A model generated the notes under the pieces. The model worked only from the letters and a program-made list of their open reading frames with translations. It was not told the DNA's origin and ran no database searches. Positions 5,460 through 11,600 of a stretch of DNA of 23,717 nt are shown here, piece by piece. The stretch lies in the IMG/VR virus record IMGVR_UViG_3300020410_000063, positions 1-23,717 of that record; one strand, 5' to 3'. The DNA is from a virus. Both the position numbers and the translations under genes were made by a program. Each line of letters begins with the position of its first letter. The first letter of the stretch is position 1.

Positions 5460-5707
5460 TTACGTATTTTGAGTCTGCTTTTCCTGTTTTTGGATGGACT
5501 TTGGAGTCTGCCCTTGGTAGTACTCCCCGAATAGTGAGCAGCGTCTTGCCCATCACCATTTCCGTAGGTACCAAGTTGTCTATTAAGTCTGTTTGCATTA
5601 ACACGCAGGGCTAATCCCTTTTTTGTTTTGTTGTATTTTTTTTGTTGCTTGAGTCTAACTGCTCTAGCTTTTGGGTTGGATCTGTAGTATTTAGCTGTTT
5701 CTGCCAT
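5456..5707 (-). CDS. Basic conserved phage protein with GTYGNGDG motif
   Basis: The 83-residue product is very rich in lysine, arginine and asparagine. It has an N-terminal KYYRSNPKA, a KKYNKTKKG segment and a distinctive RQLGTYGNGDGQDAAHY motif around residues 44-60, followed by a serine/lysine tail. From memory, small proteins with KYY-xNP and GTYGNGDG segments recur in marine phages close to terminase or HNH genes, without assigned function. It overlaps the small terminase by 17 nt upstream and the HNH gene by 4 nt downstream, so the three are probably translated together. A DNA-associated role fits its charge but is unproven. Confidence 0.75.
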   Translation of the reverse strand: MAETAKYYRSNPKARAVRLKQQKKYNKTKKGLALRVNANRLNRQLGTYGNGDGQDAAHYSGSTTKGRLQSPSKNRKSRLKIRK

Positions 5708-5936
5708 AGAGTTTAGCCTGTACTAATTCTGGATCAACAGTTGGCATAACCTGTGCAAGTTTTGACAAAGGGTTGCCGTCATAAGCAACTCCACTAATAT
5801 CATTAGCTTTAAGCCAATCACAAGCTGCTTTTAAGTCTTGAGTAGTTGCCTCTCCAGCTTTGATGCGAGAGAGGAACTCCTTTGTAACTAGATTATGCAA
5901 CTCGTTGAATTGATCTTCGGTTGCTTTTTTGTTCAT
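5691..5936 (-). CDS. terS: Probable terminase small subunit (T7 gp18-like DNA maturase A)
   Basis: At 81 residues this is close to T7 gp18 (89). The sequence has the pattern seen in podovirus small terminases: a helical N-terminus (ELHNLVTKEFLSRIKAG), EATTQDLKAACDWLKANDISGV (residues 29-50), then a proline/leucine-rich end finishing in AKLYGRN. The small subunit binds phage DNA and regulates the large terminase. The position fits: it is in the same operon, two to five genes before the large subunit. Its ATG shares a base with the stop of the preceding 48-residue gene (TAATG). I am fairly confident of the assignment, though it rests on pattern and context. Confidence 0.72.
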   Translation of the reverse strand: MNKKATEDQFNELHNLVTKEFLSRIKAGEATTQDLKAACDWLKANDISGVAYDGNPLSKLAQVMPTVDPELVQAKLYGRNS

Positions 5937-6082
5937 TATCTTTTAGCTGTTTTAGCTGCACGTTTAAAATTAGCAGCAGTAGGAGCACCTTTAGCTCCGG
6001 GTTTTCTCATTTTTTCGCCAGAACCTTTTTTAATTCTTAGACGTTTGGCGTGAATGTTAGCATAGAGTCCGCGTTTAGCCAT
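5936..6082 (-). CDS. 48-residue basic micro-protein (AKRGLYANIHAKR family)
   Basis: This intact micro-gene starts with MAKRGLYANIHAKRLRIKKG and continues SGEKMRKPGAKGAPTAANF, ending in AAKTAKR. From memory, very similar small proteins (GLYANIHAK followed by GSGEKMRKPGxKGAPT) recur in many marine phages with no known function, which supports it as a real gene despite its size. It is linked to both neighbours by one-base TAATG overlaps: its ATG with the stop of the 21-residue gene, and its stop with the start of the small terminase. About a third of its residues are lysine or arginine. Confidence 0.8.
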   Translation of the reverse strand: MAKRGLYANIHAKRLRIKKGSGEKMRKPGAKGAPTAANFKRAAKTAKR

Positions 6083-6147
6083 TATCTATACCCCTTCTTT
6101 CCGCCTTTACCTTTTGAGCCACATGAGCCCTTGCCTTTATGTGCCAT
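6082..6147 (-). CDS. 21-residue glycine/lysine-rich micro-ORF
   Basis: This very short open frame encodes MAHKGKGSCGSKG followed by KGGKKGYR. It is flanked on both sides by one-base TAATG overlaps with accepted micro-genes, which is what a translated member of a coupled chain would look like. Its GKGSCGSKGKG segment resembles GKGTYGSKRGR in the next gene upstream, so the two may be diverged tandem copies. It contains a single cysteine. No function can be given. The main alternative is a chance frame, but its composition and exact coupling argue that it is expressed. Confidence 0.55.
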   Translation of the reverse strand: MAHKGKGSCGSKGKGGKKGYR

Positions 6148-6302
6148 TATTTTTTCTTCCTTATATTTTTAGAAATAGCTTTAGCTACTCCCATAGGTAG
6201 CCTAGGATTTTTAGCCATAAGTTTTTTAGCTGTGCCGTTACCATTTTTTTTAGCAGGAGGTCTACCTCTTTTAGAACCATAAGTTCCTTTTCCCATTGGC
6301 AT
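6147..6302 (-). CDS. 51-residue basic protein with AT-hook-like motif
   Basis: The product begins MPMGKGTYGSKRGRPPAKKN and ends in ISKNIRKKK. The KRGRPPAKK stretch contains the RGRP core of an AT-hook, a motif that binds the minor groove of AT-rich DNA. Small MxxGKGTYGSKxGRPPKK proteins are, from memory, frequent in phages and usually annotated as hypothetical. The ATG at 6302 lies two bases after the stop of the preceding gene; an internal ATG at 6296 is an equally good start. Its own stop overlaps the next ATG by one base. Binding to AT-rich phage or host DNA is a reasonable but untested inference. Confidence 0.75.
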   Translation of the reverse strand: MPMGKGTYGSKRGRPPAKKNGNGTAKKLMAKNPRLPMGVAKAISKNIRKKK

Positions 6303-6304
6303 AA

Positions 6305-6541
6305 TTAACATTTCCATTTGCGAAGGGCAAGAGCCTTACGAGTAGGCTTGCCGTTTGGTTTTTTCATTGGTCCTTTTACCCCTGACATACGGGCGCAAAA
6401 TGATCTTTTACGAGGACCTCCACCGGGTTGCGGTGCTTTTAGATTAGAGCCTGTAGCTCTGTTGTATTTTTCTCGACCAGCTTTGGTGAGTCCGCCAGTC
6501 CGACTTTTATGTTTGCCGATTTTTAAACTGACGTTTGCCAT
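6305..6541 (-). CDS. 78-residue basic conserved phage protein (DUF6321-like)
   Basis: The sequence SRTGGLTKAGREKYNRATGSNLKAPQP, followed by GGPRKRSFCARMSGVKGP and a C-terminal KALALRKWKC, matches a small phage family I remember as DUF6321. Its hallmarks are a GLTxxGRxKYN start, a CARM motif and an ALRxWxC end. Two cysteines (in FCARM and at the C-terminus) are conserved in that plan. No biochemical function is established. The gene starts on the stop of the 51-residue gene before it (TAATG) and heads the run of tiny basic genes leading to the small terminase. Confidence 0.8.
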   Translation of the reverse strand: MANVSLKIGKHKSRTGGLTKAGREKYNRATGSNLKAPQPGGGPRKRSFCARMSGVKGPMKKPNGKPTRKALALRKWKC

Positions 6542-6696
6542 TAAAGTCCTAGTCCTTTTTTAACTACTGCAACAGCTTTGTCGTCTAAATCGTTATCTGT
6601 TTGTGCAACTAATTTTTCTAGGCACTGAATAACAAAAACCTTGAATTTTTCTGATTTTGCGAAGCTCAAGATTACTGGTTTAAGGATTGCTAACAT
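6541..6696 (-). CDS. 51-residue hypothetical protein
   Basis: The frame reads MLAILKPVILSFAKSEKFKV, then FVIQCLEKLVAQTDNDLDDKA and VAVVKKGLGL. The N-terminal half is an amphipathic to hydrophobic helix; the second half is acidic and helical. From memory, small proteins with this plan (LLKPII start, an LVxxTDNxxDDxAV segment) occur in cyanophages beside the exported protein found here upstream. It overlaps that gene by 17 nt and the following gene by one base. Function unknown; peripheral membrane or virion association is possible. Confidence 0.7.
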   Translation of the reverse strand: MLAILKPVILSFAKSEKFKVFVIQCLEKLVAQTDNDLDDKAVAVVKKGLGL

Positions 6697-7258
6697 TGTT
6701 TTTTAATAGTGATTGAATAGGTACTACATCGGAGCATATGTGATATACACGTGACCCGGGTAGCAGGGTAAAGCCTTTCTGTTGTAGCTCGGCACATTTG
6801 AGCGCACGAACTAACTCGAAGTCTAATTTGTTTTTTTGTATCTGACTTTCTGCCATGCGTTCACATTGCTTAGTCAGATCTCTATTAAGGGGAACCATAA
6901 AATTAATTTGAAAACCCCAGTTTTCTGAAATTACATAACCATCTTCTGTCTGTGGTTCTGTATCGTTGCCCATATAAAATGGACTAAATGTCATCGTGCT
7001 GCCATTGCAAGATATGTTGCTACCAAAGGCTTGTCGACTAGGAGCTCCATTATTTTGAAATTGTACAGCTTGATTTGTGACATTTCCCGTCGCGGCTGCC
7101 ACGGGGTTGCTATTATTATTGGTATCTCCTTCTGCAAGTACAGGACTTACTGAGAGAATACAGAGAGCGATGTAGTAGTAGAGTTTATTGTATAGTTTCT
7201 TGTAAAGTCTATCTGCTCTACTAAGCCTGCTGCTCTTGTTGTGGTTTCTAAGTTCCAC
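6680..7258 (-). CDS. Exported cysteine-containing protein conserved in cyanophages
   Basis: The product has a basic N-terminus, a hydrophobic segment (LYYYIALCILSVSPVLA, near residues 26-42) followed by a likely signal-peptidase site before EGD, and an exported domain of about 150 residues. That domain holds four cysteines, in ISCNG, KQCER, LKCAEL and HICSD, which could form two disulfides in the periplasm. NPVAAATGNVTNQAVQFQNN and TFSPFYMGN are segments I recall from proteins of other marine cyanophages, of unknown function. The earliest start is a GTG that overlaps the previous signal-peptide gene by 112 nt; a non-standard start nearer the hydrophobic segment cannot be excluded. Host-envelope or lysis involvement is inferred from export and neighbours. 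Confidence 0.75.
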   Translation of the reverse strand: MELRNHNKSSRLSRADRLYKKLYNKLYYYIALCILSVSPVLAEGDTNNNSNPVAAATGNVTNQAVQFQNNGAPSRQAFGSNISCNGSTMTFSPFYMGNDTEPQTEDGYVISENWGFQINFMVPLNRDLTKQCERMAESQIQKNKLDFELVRALKCAELQQKGFTLLPGSRVYHICSDVVPIQSLLKNNVSNP

Positions 7259-7503
7259 GGTAGTGAATTGTTAGTTACTGAAAATGTTGTAGCTGAGTCT
7301 GATAAATTTCCAGATGCAGTTACATTATTTCCTGACCACGTATTTACGGAAGCACCCCACACTTGGCGTTGCTCCGTCTCCACAATAGTTTGAGTGGTAG
7401 TGGTCGTTGAGTTCATACTCCCTGAAGTAAACTGAGGAGTGACAGTATTGGCTCTAGCTATGCCGGGTGATAGCAGAGCTAAAAGCAGAATTAATTTCTT
7501 CAT
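7147..7503 (-). CDS. Small exported threonine/serine-rich protein
   Basis: This 118-residue protein begins with a textbook signal peptide, MKKLILLLALLSPGIARA, with predicted cleavage before NTV. The mature part is rich in threonine, serine and asparagine (for example NSTTTTTQTIVETE) and contains no cysteine, so it probably forms beta structure. It shares an ATGA overlap with the holin-like gene upstream and overlaps the next exported protein by 112 nt. From memory, a pair of adjacent exported proteins like this recurs in marine cyanophages; neither has a known role. A periplasmic or outer-membrane action during lysis or adsorption is conceivable. Confidence 0.75.
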   Translation of the reverse strand: MKKLILLLALLSPGIARANTVTPQFTSGSMNSTTTTTQTIVETEQRQVWGASVNTWSGNNVTASGNLSDSATTFSVTNNSLPWNLETTTRAAGLVEQIDFTRNYTINSTTTSLSVFSQ

Positions 7504-7811
7504 GCTTTTGTTGTTGGTTTTTTAGTTTCTCCGTTTCCGTTTTTCTTTCCGTTACCCGTGGACAGCCCAAAAGTTGCCAGCGCACCCGTAAAAATCGAGG
7601 CTACGAACGTGATATCGCCTGCTGTAGCTGACTTTTTAATCATTGGCAGTTCGACATAACTTAATGTAATAATAAATCCACTCCATATAACAACACCAAG
7701 TCGCACTGCTGCACCTAATATTGCCATTTGTTCTTCATGGTCATCAACATTTTCTTTGAGCTTTTTTAAGAAACTTTTTGGTTGCCCTTTGATTGGCTTA
7801 ATTTCTTCCAT
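7500..7811 (-). CDS. Holin-like protein with two membrane segments
   Basis: Starting at the ATG 7811 the product has 103 residues. A charged N-terminus (MEEIKPIKGQPKSFLKKLKE) is followed by a hydrophobic segment (AILGAAVRLGVVIWSGFIITLSYV), a short polar turn, a second one (ITFVASIFTGALATFGL) and a strongly basic, glycine-rich tail (NGKKNGNGETKK). Two membrane helices with charged ends and this length fit a class II holin, which would permeabilise the inner membrane for endolysin release. An in-frame ATG at 7850 would add 13 residues lying entirely within the previous gene, and seems less likely. Its ends overlap both neighbours. The holin call rests on topology and location, not on a recognised family. 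Confidence 0.6.
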   Translation of the reverse strand: MEEIKPIKGQPKSFLKKLKENVDDHEEQMAILGAAVRLGVVIWSGFIITLSYVELPMIKKSATAGDITFVASIFTGALATFGLSTGNGKKNGNGETKKPTTKA

Positions 7812-8149
7812 GTTGTTTTTAGTATTGGTTTTAATGCAGTAACCGCCCATTTAAAAGCTGCTGTAGCTGTAAGGGTGGCTGCTACAGAGACAACCGCAGT
7901 TGTCCCAGCCGTTACTAAAATTTCATTTTCCGGGACAGGCATTTTTAGATCTGTAAACGGTATGTCTACTTTTCTTATACCCGTTGCTTCCGGTTCATCT
8001 GATGCCTCTGCCTGTACTCCCTCGGGAGCTTCTAGATCGCTAGGCGGTACCACCATAGGAATGTATGATGGTACGTCTGCGGTAGGTAGAGGTATAGATA
8101 TTGTCTCAATTTTCTGAGGAGGAGGAAGTATCAGTTTCGGTATTTCCAT
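7766..8149 (-). CDS. Proline-rich membrane-anchored phage protein
   Basis: The 127-residue product starts with a proline-rich extended region (IPKLILPPPQ, then PLPTADVPSYIPMVVPPS), an acidic linker (AEASDEPEATG), an IPFTDLKMPVPE segment, and a single long hydrophobic stretch (ILVTAGTTAVVSVAATLTATAAFKW) before a basic tail. From memory, cyanomyoviruses and cyanopodoviruses share proteins with the PLPTADVPSY and MVVPPS blocks, of unknown function. The plan of a long proline-rich arm plus one membrane helix could suit a spanin-like or virion-anchoring role. The gene overlaps the coiled-coil gene upstream by 44 nt and the holin-like gene downstream by 46 nt. Confidence 0.75.
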   Translation of the reverse strand: MEIPKLILPPPQKIETISIPLPTADVPSYIPMVVPPSDLEAPEGVQAEASDEPEATGIRKVDIPFTDLKMPVPENEILVTAGTTAVVSVAATLTATAAFKWAVTALKPILKTTWKKLSQSKGNQKVS

Positions 8150-8291
8150 CTTCTGACTCCCTGTCTTTTATAACAGCTTGTGTAGCTATAATTGCTTGTT
8201 TACAATTTTGCATTGTGTCTAAAGCTTTGTTATGAGCTTCTACAAGTTGTTCAAGTTGTGTTTTTAATTCTTGAGTGGTTGGTTTAGTCAT
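8106..8291 (-). CDS. Small coiled-coil protein
   Basis: The 61-residue product is nearly all helix from residue 5 to 45 (TQELKTQLEQLVEAHNKALD, then TMQNCKQAIIATQAVIKD), with heptad-like hydrophobic spacing, followed by an acidic, serine-rich tail (DTSSSSEN). It begins 11 bp after the fibre-associated gene and overlaps the proline-rich membrane gene by 44 nt. Similar short coiled-coil proteins are common next to tail-fibre genes in marine phages. No function can be assigned. Confidence 0.65.
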   Translation of the reverse strand: MTKPTTQELKTQLEQLVEAHNKALDTMQNCKQAIIATQAVIKDRESEDGNTETDTSSSSEN

Positions 8292-8302
8292 TTAAAATTT
8301 TG

Positions 8303-8662
8303 TTATTCAGGTTTAGGGTATTTGTCTTTAATAGCTTTGATTTCAGCTTTCCACGCATCAAAACCTTTGTGATACATGATATCAAACTGATCCACAATAG
8401 CAGGATAATTTTGTTGTCTTTGATTTATGTATCCAAAATTTGCTTTTAGTTCAGCATCTTTAGATACAACTTGATCCCAAGTAACTGGAATGAGACTGTT
8501 ATCTTTACTTTCAACACATATATCATCAACTATATCAGTTATAACGTTATATGCTTCTTTAAAAGTAGCTTCATCTTTTACTTCGTTTTTGATTCGTAAA
8601 ATATATTTACTTTTATCAATACCTAAAGCTAATAAAGCTTCTTGTATATCTTCAATTATCAT
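8303..8662 (-). CDS. Tail-fibre-adjacent protein, possible fibre assembly chaperone
   Basis: This 119-residue acidic protein has a helical N-terminus (IIEDIQEALLALGIDKSKY) and a C-terminal QNYPAIVDQFDIMYHKGFDAWKAEIKAIKDKYPKPE. The YPxIxDQxDxxYHxGxDAW...IKDKYPKP pattern is one I recall from small proteins encoded directly after phage tail fibres, in some cases annotated as tail assembly or chaperone proteins. Its ATG overlaps the fibre stop (ATGA), which implies coupled translation and fits a stoichiometric partner of the fibre. The C-terminal family resemblance is fairly clear; the chaperone role is inferred. Confidence 0.7.
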   Translation of the reverse strand: MIIEDIQEALLALGIDKSKYILRIKNEVKDEATFKEAYNVITDIVDDICVESKDNSLIPVTWDQVVSKDAELKANFGYINQRQQNYPAIVDQFDIMYHKGFDAWKAEIKAIKDKYPKPE

Positions 8663-11600
8663 ACTGCTACCTCCATTGCTATTGATGTATATGATTTGAC
8701 ACTTCCACTACCAGCTGTGTCACTATATTTTGCATATATTTTATAAGTTACTTGAGAGGTTGTATTTGGTGAATCCATATAATCTATAGATGATGGTGCC
8801 ATTAAATACTTAGTCGCATAAACGTTATCTCTTTGATATAAAATATTTTGATTTATTAATGTTGTTGTAGTGCTACCAACTGTACGTGTTACTTTATGAT
8901 TAGCAGCTGGACCTCCCCAACTTGTACCACCATTAGTTTGTAAAACCATACTTGAAAAAATAGCTACCTTGTTACTAGAACTTGACGGTGTAATTTGTAA
9001 TTCCATAATTTCAGAATAAGAACTACTAAGAGATTGATCTCCACTTGTAAGATGACCTGAGTCACTGTCTGTACTTATAAGACCTCCTGAACCAAGTGCT
9101 GAACCGTTTACAGTTATTGCACCAGTAACATCAATACCAGTTGAAGTAGTTTCAATCTTTTTATTGTTGTCGTGATATAACTCTACTGCACCGTCTTGAT
9201 TAGCAACTATACAAAAATCTTTACGAGATAGGTTATTTCCACTGCCATGAGCTGTCCAATCACCACCAGCAGCAGCAAAAGAAACAATCTCTAAACGGTC
9301 GTTTGTTGAACTATTAATAAAAGCATATCCATCATTATTTCCTCTCATAACTAATGAACCAGCGTGGTCACTACCATCAGTAGCTAAAATTTCTATAGCT
9401 GCTTCATTACCTCTTACTGTAAGGTGTCTGTCAGATGCTGCACTACCATTAAAACCATATCTATAGTCAAAAGAAGAACCACTAACGGCTGTTCCACCAT
9501 TAATTACTAAACCACCAGAAATGTCACAACCCCAACTTGCAGTTTCAAACTTTTTATCGTTGTCGTAATATAGCTCTACACTTCCGTTTTCGTTACCCTT
9601 TATAATATTCTCGCCTGTGTTATAACCTGATACTCTAAAATCTGTAGATTGTAGTATTAAGTTTCCAGTACCAGAATCTTGAATGTAGCTGTTGCTGCCG
9701 TCATGAAATATAGCAAGATCTTGGTTAGATCCAAAATAACTTTTTAAATTATCGTTTTGATATTGATGACCTGTAGTTTGAAGTTTACCAGTTATATAGA
9801 CTCCATCAGCTTGTGTTTCCAGCTTCTTACTGTTGTCGTGGTATAGATCTACTGCTCCATGTTTATTACAAACGATTGCTAACTCTGCATCAGCAATTTT
9901 AAACAGCATTGAGTTTTGAGTAACAATTTCTAGGTTATTAGTATTGTTATCAATTACTGAATCCGTGCCATTATGATAAATCTGTAAATCTGCACCAGCA
10001 CCAAACGTAACTTTTTTATTATCCGTTTGAATTTTTACATCACCACTATTTACATCTAAATTTCCTGATAACGTAGCTCCAAAACTTTCGGTATTAAACT
10101 TTTTACTGTTGTCGTAATATGCTTCAAATGCACCGTTTGCAATGGCTTTAAAAGTATATTCATCATTTGAAGTTCTACCCTGTAAAGTATCTGCATAAAT
10201 ATTTAAATTACCTGTTGTATTATTTATGTAGCTATGGCTTCCATCGTGATAAATTTGGAGGTCATTACCATCTCCAGCAATAAATTTAGTACTATCATTA
10301 ACCTTAATACGATTTTCAGTACCACTCCAACTTGCTTTAGTTGTACCATCTGCCTGTTTAAAAACAAAATCTCCTTCTACCTTTGCTCCGTCAAGATAAG
10401 TATAAAGCTTTTTAACACCATTATAATATAACTCAACCTCTCCGTTTTCTACAGTCTTAATCATGTACTCACTAGAGTCGGAACTAATTATATTTACTAC
10501 ACTTCCTGATATTGCTAAAGATCCAGTTCCAACATCTTTTATGAAAGACCCATTTCCATCATGATAAATTTGTAAATCTGAGCCAGCTCCGAATACTAAT
10601 CTATCATCTGATGTGCCACTACTATCTCCAAATGTAATGTTGTTACCGTTACTTTGTAAGCCACCACCTAGCTGTGGTGATGTGTCATTAACTAAGTCAG
10701 TATTAACGGCTGCAAAACTTAAGTTACCACTAGAGTCTGTTTTTAAAAAACCATTATTTACAATACTGCTAGGAAAAGTTAGCGTATAACTTTGTGCAGC
10801 ACTGTGAGGTGGTGACTTTAGTTTGATACCATGACTCTGTGCAGAACAGTTTAACTGTAGTGTACCATCGGCACCTCCAGCTCCACGTACTTCTACTACA
10901 CCAGTTCCGTTAGGAGATAGTTTAACGTTTCCGTTAGTTACATCAGTTCCTATATTACCAGCTTCGATATTATCTAGACTAGCTCCGTCAGCTGCAATAT
11001 CACGACCATCTACGTTACCAGTTACAGTTATGTTGCCTGTTACGTCAATACCACTAGAAAAGTCTGTATTTGCATTTATGTCAATGTGACCATCTGAAAG
11101 AAATTGTACTAAATTACTACTAGAGGTGTTATTTCTTATATTAAATGCACCGTTAGTATTATTTATTTCGTAATCAGGGTTATTATCTGTATCATTAAAA
11201 ATTAACTTAGGTGCAGTATTTTGTATTGTTTGATTACCAGTAAACGTGTTAGCACCTGTACCAGCCAAGTTACCAGTAGCTGTAACACCACCTTGCCAAG
11301 CTGAACCATTGTATACTCTTAGCTCATTAGAGCTTGTGTCAAAGTAAAGATCACCAGCATCATTATTAGTGCCGGGTGCAGTACTATCTACACGGTATCT
11401 ATCTGCAAAAGAGTTTACACCACTAAGATTGCTTGCAACAGTATTTACATTAGCAATAGACCCACCAACGTTATTTACGTTTGTTATAGACCCTGCTACT
11501 AATCCTATGTCAGTACCGTCTGCTGCTACTACGCCTATATCAGAGGCATCTGCTGCAACAGCGTTTATGTTTGACGTATTACTAGCTACGGTATTAATAT

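Noticed and set aside
5515-5545. CTCACTATTCGGGG on the minus strand, similar to the T7 promoter core
   Set aside because: It encodes the AHYSG part of a conserved-looking basic protein, so the match is explained by coding sequence. Seven-base CTCACTA matches are expected a few times by chance in this window.
7586-7600. GCACCCGTAA, a 10-nt match to the promoter core reported for the cyanophage Syn5 RNA polymerase, on the plus strand
   Set aside because: It is on the strand opposite to all genes and lies within the coding sequence of the holin-like protein. A shorter CACCCGTA in the right orientation occurs before talC (about 1487-1494) but lacks the upstream half, so I do not call either a promoter.
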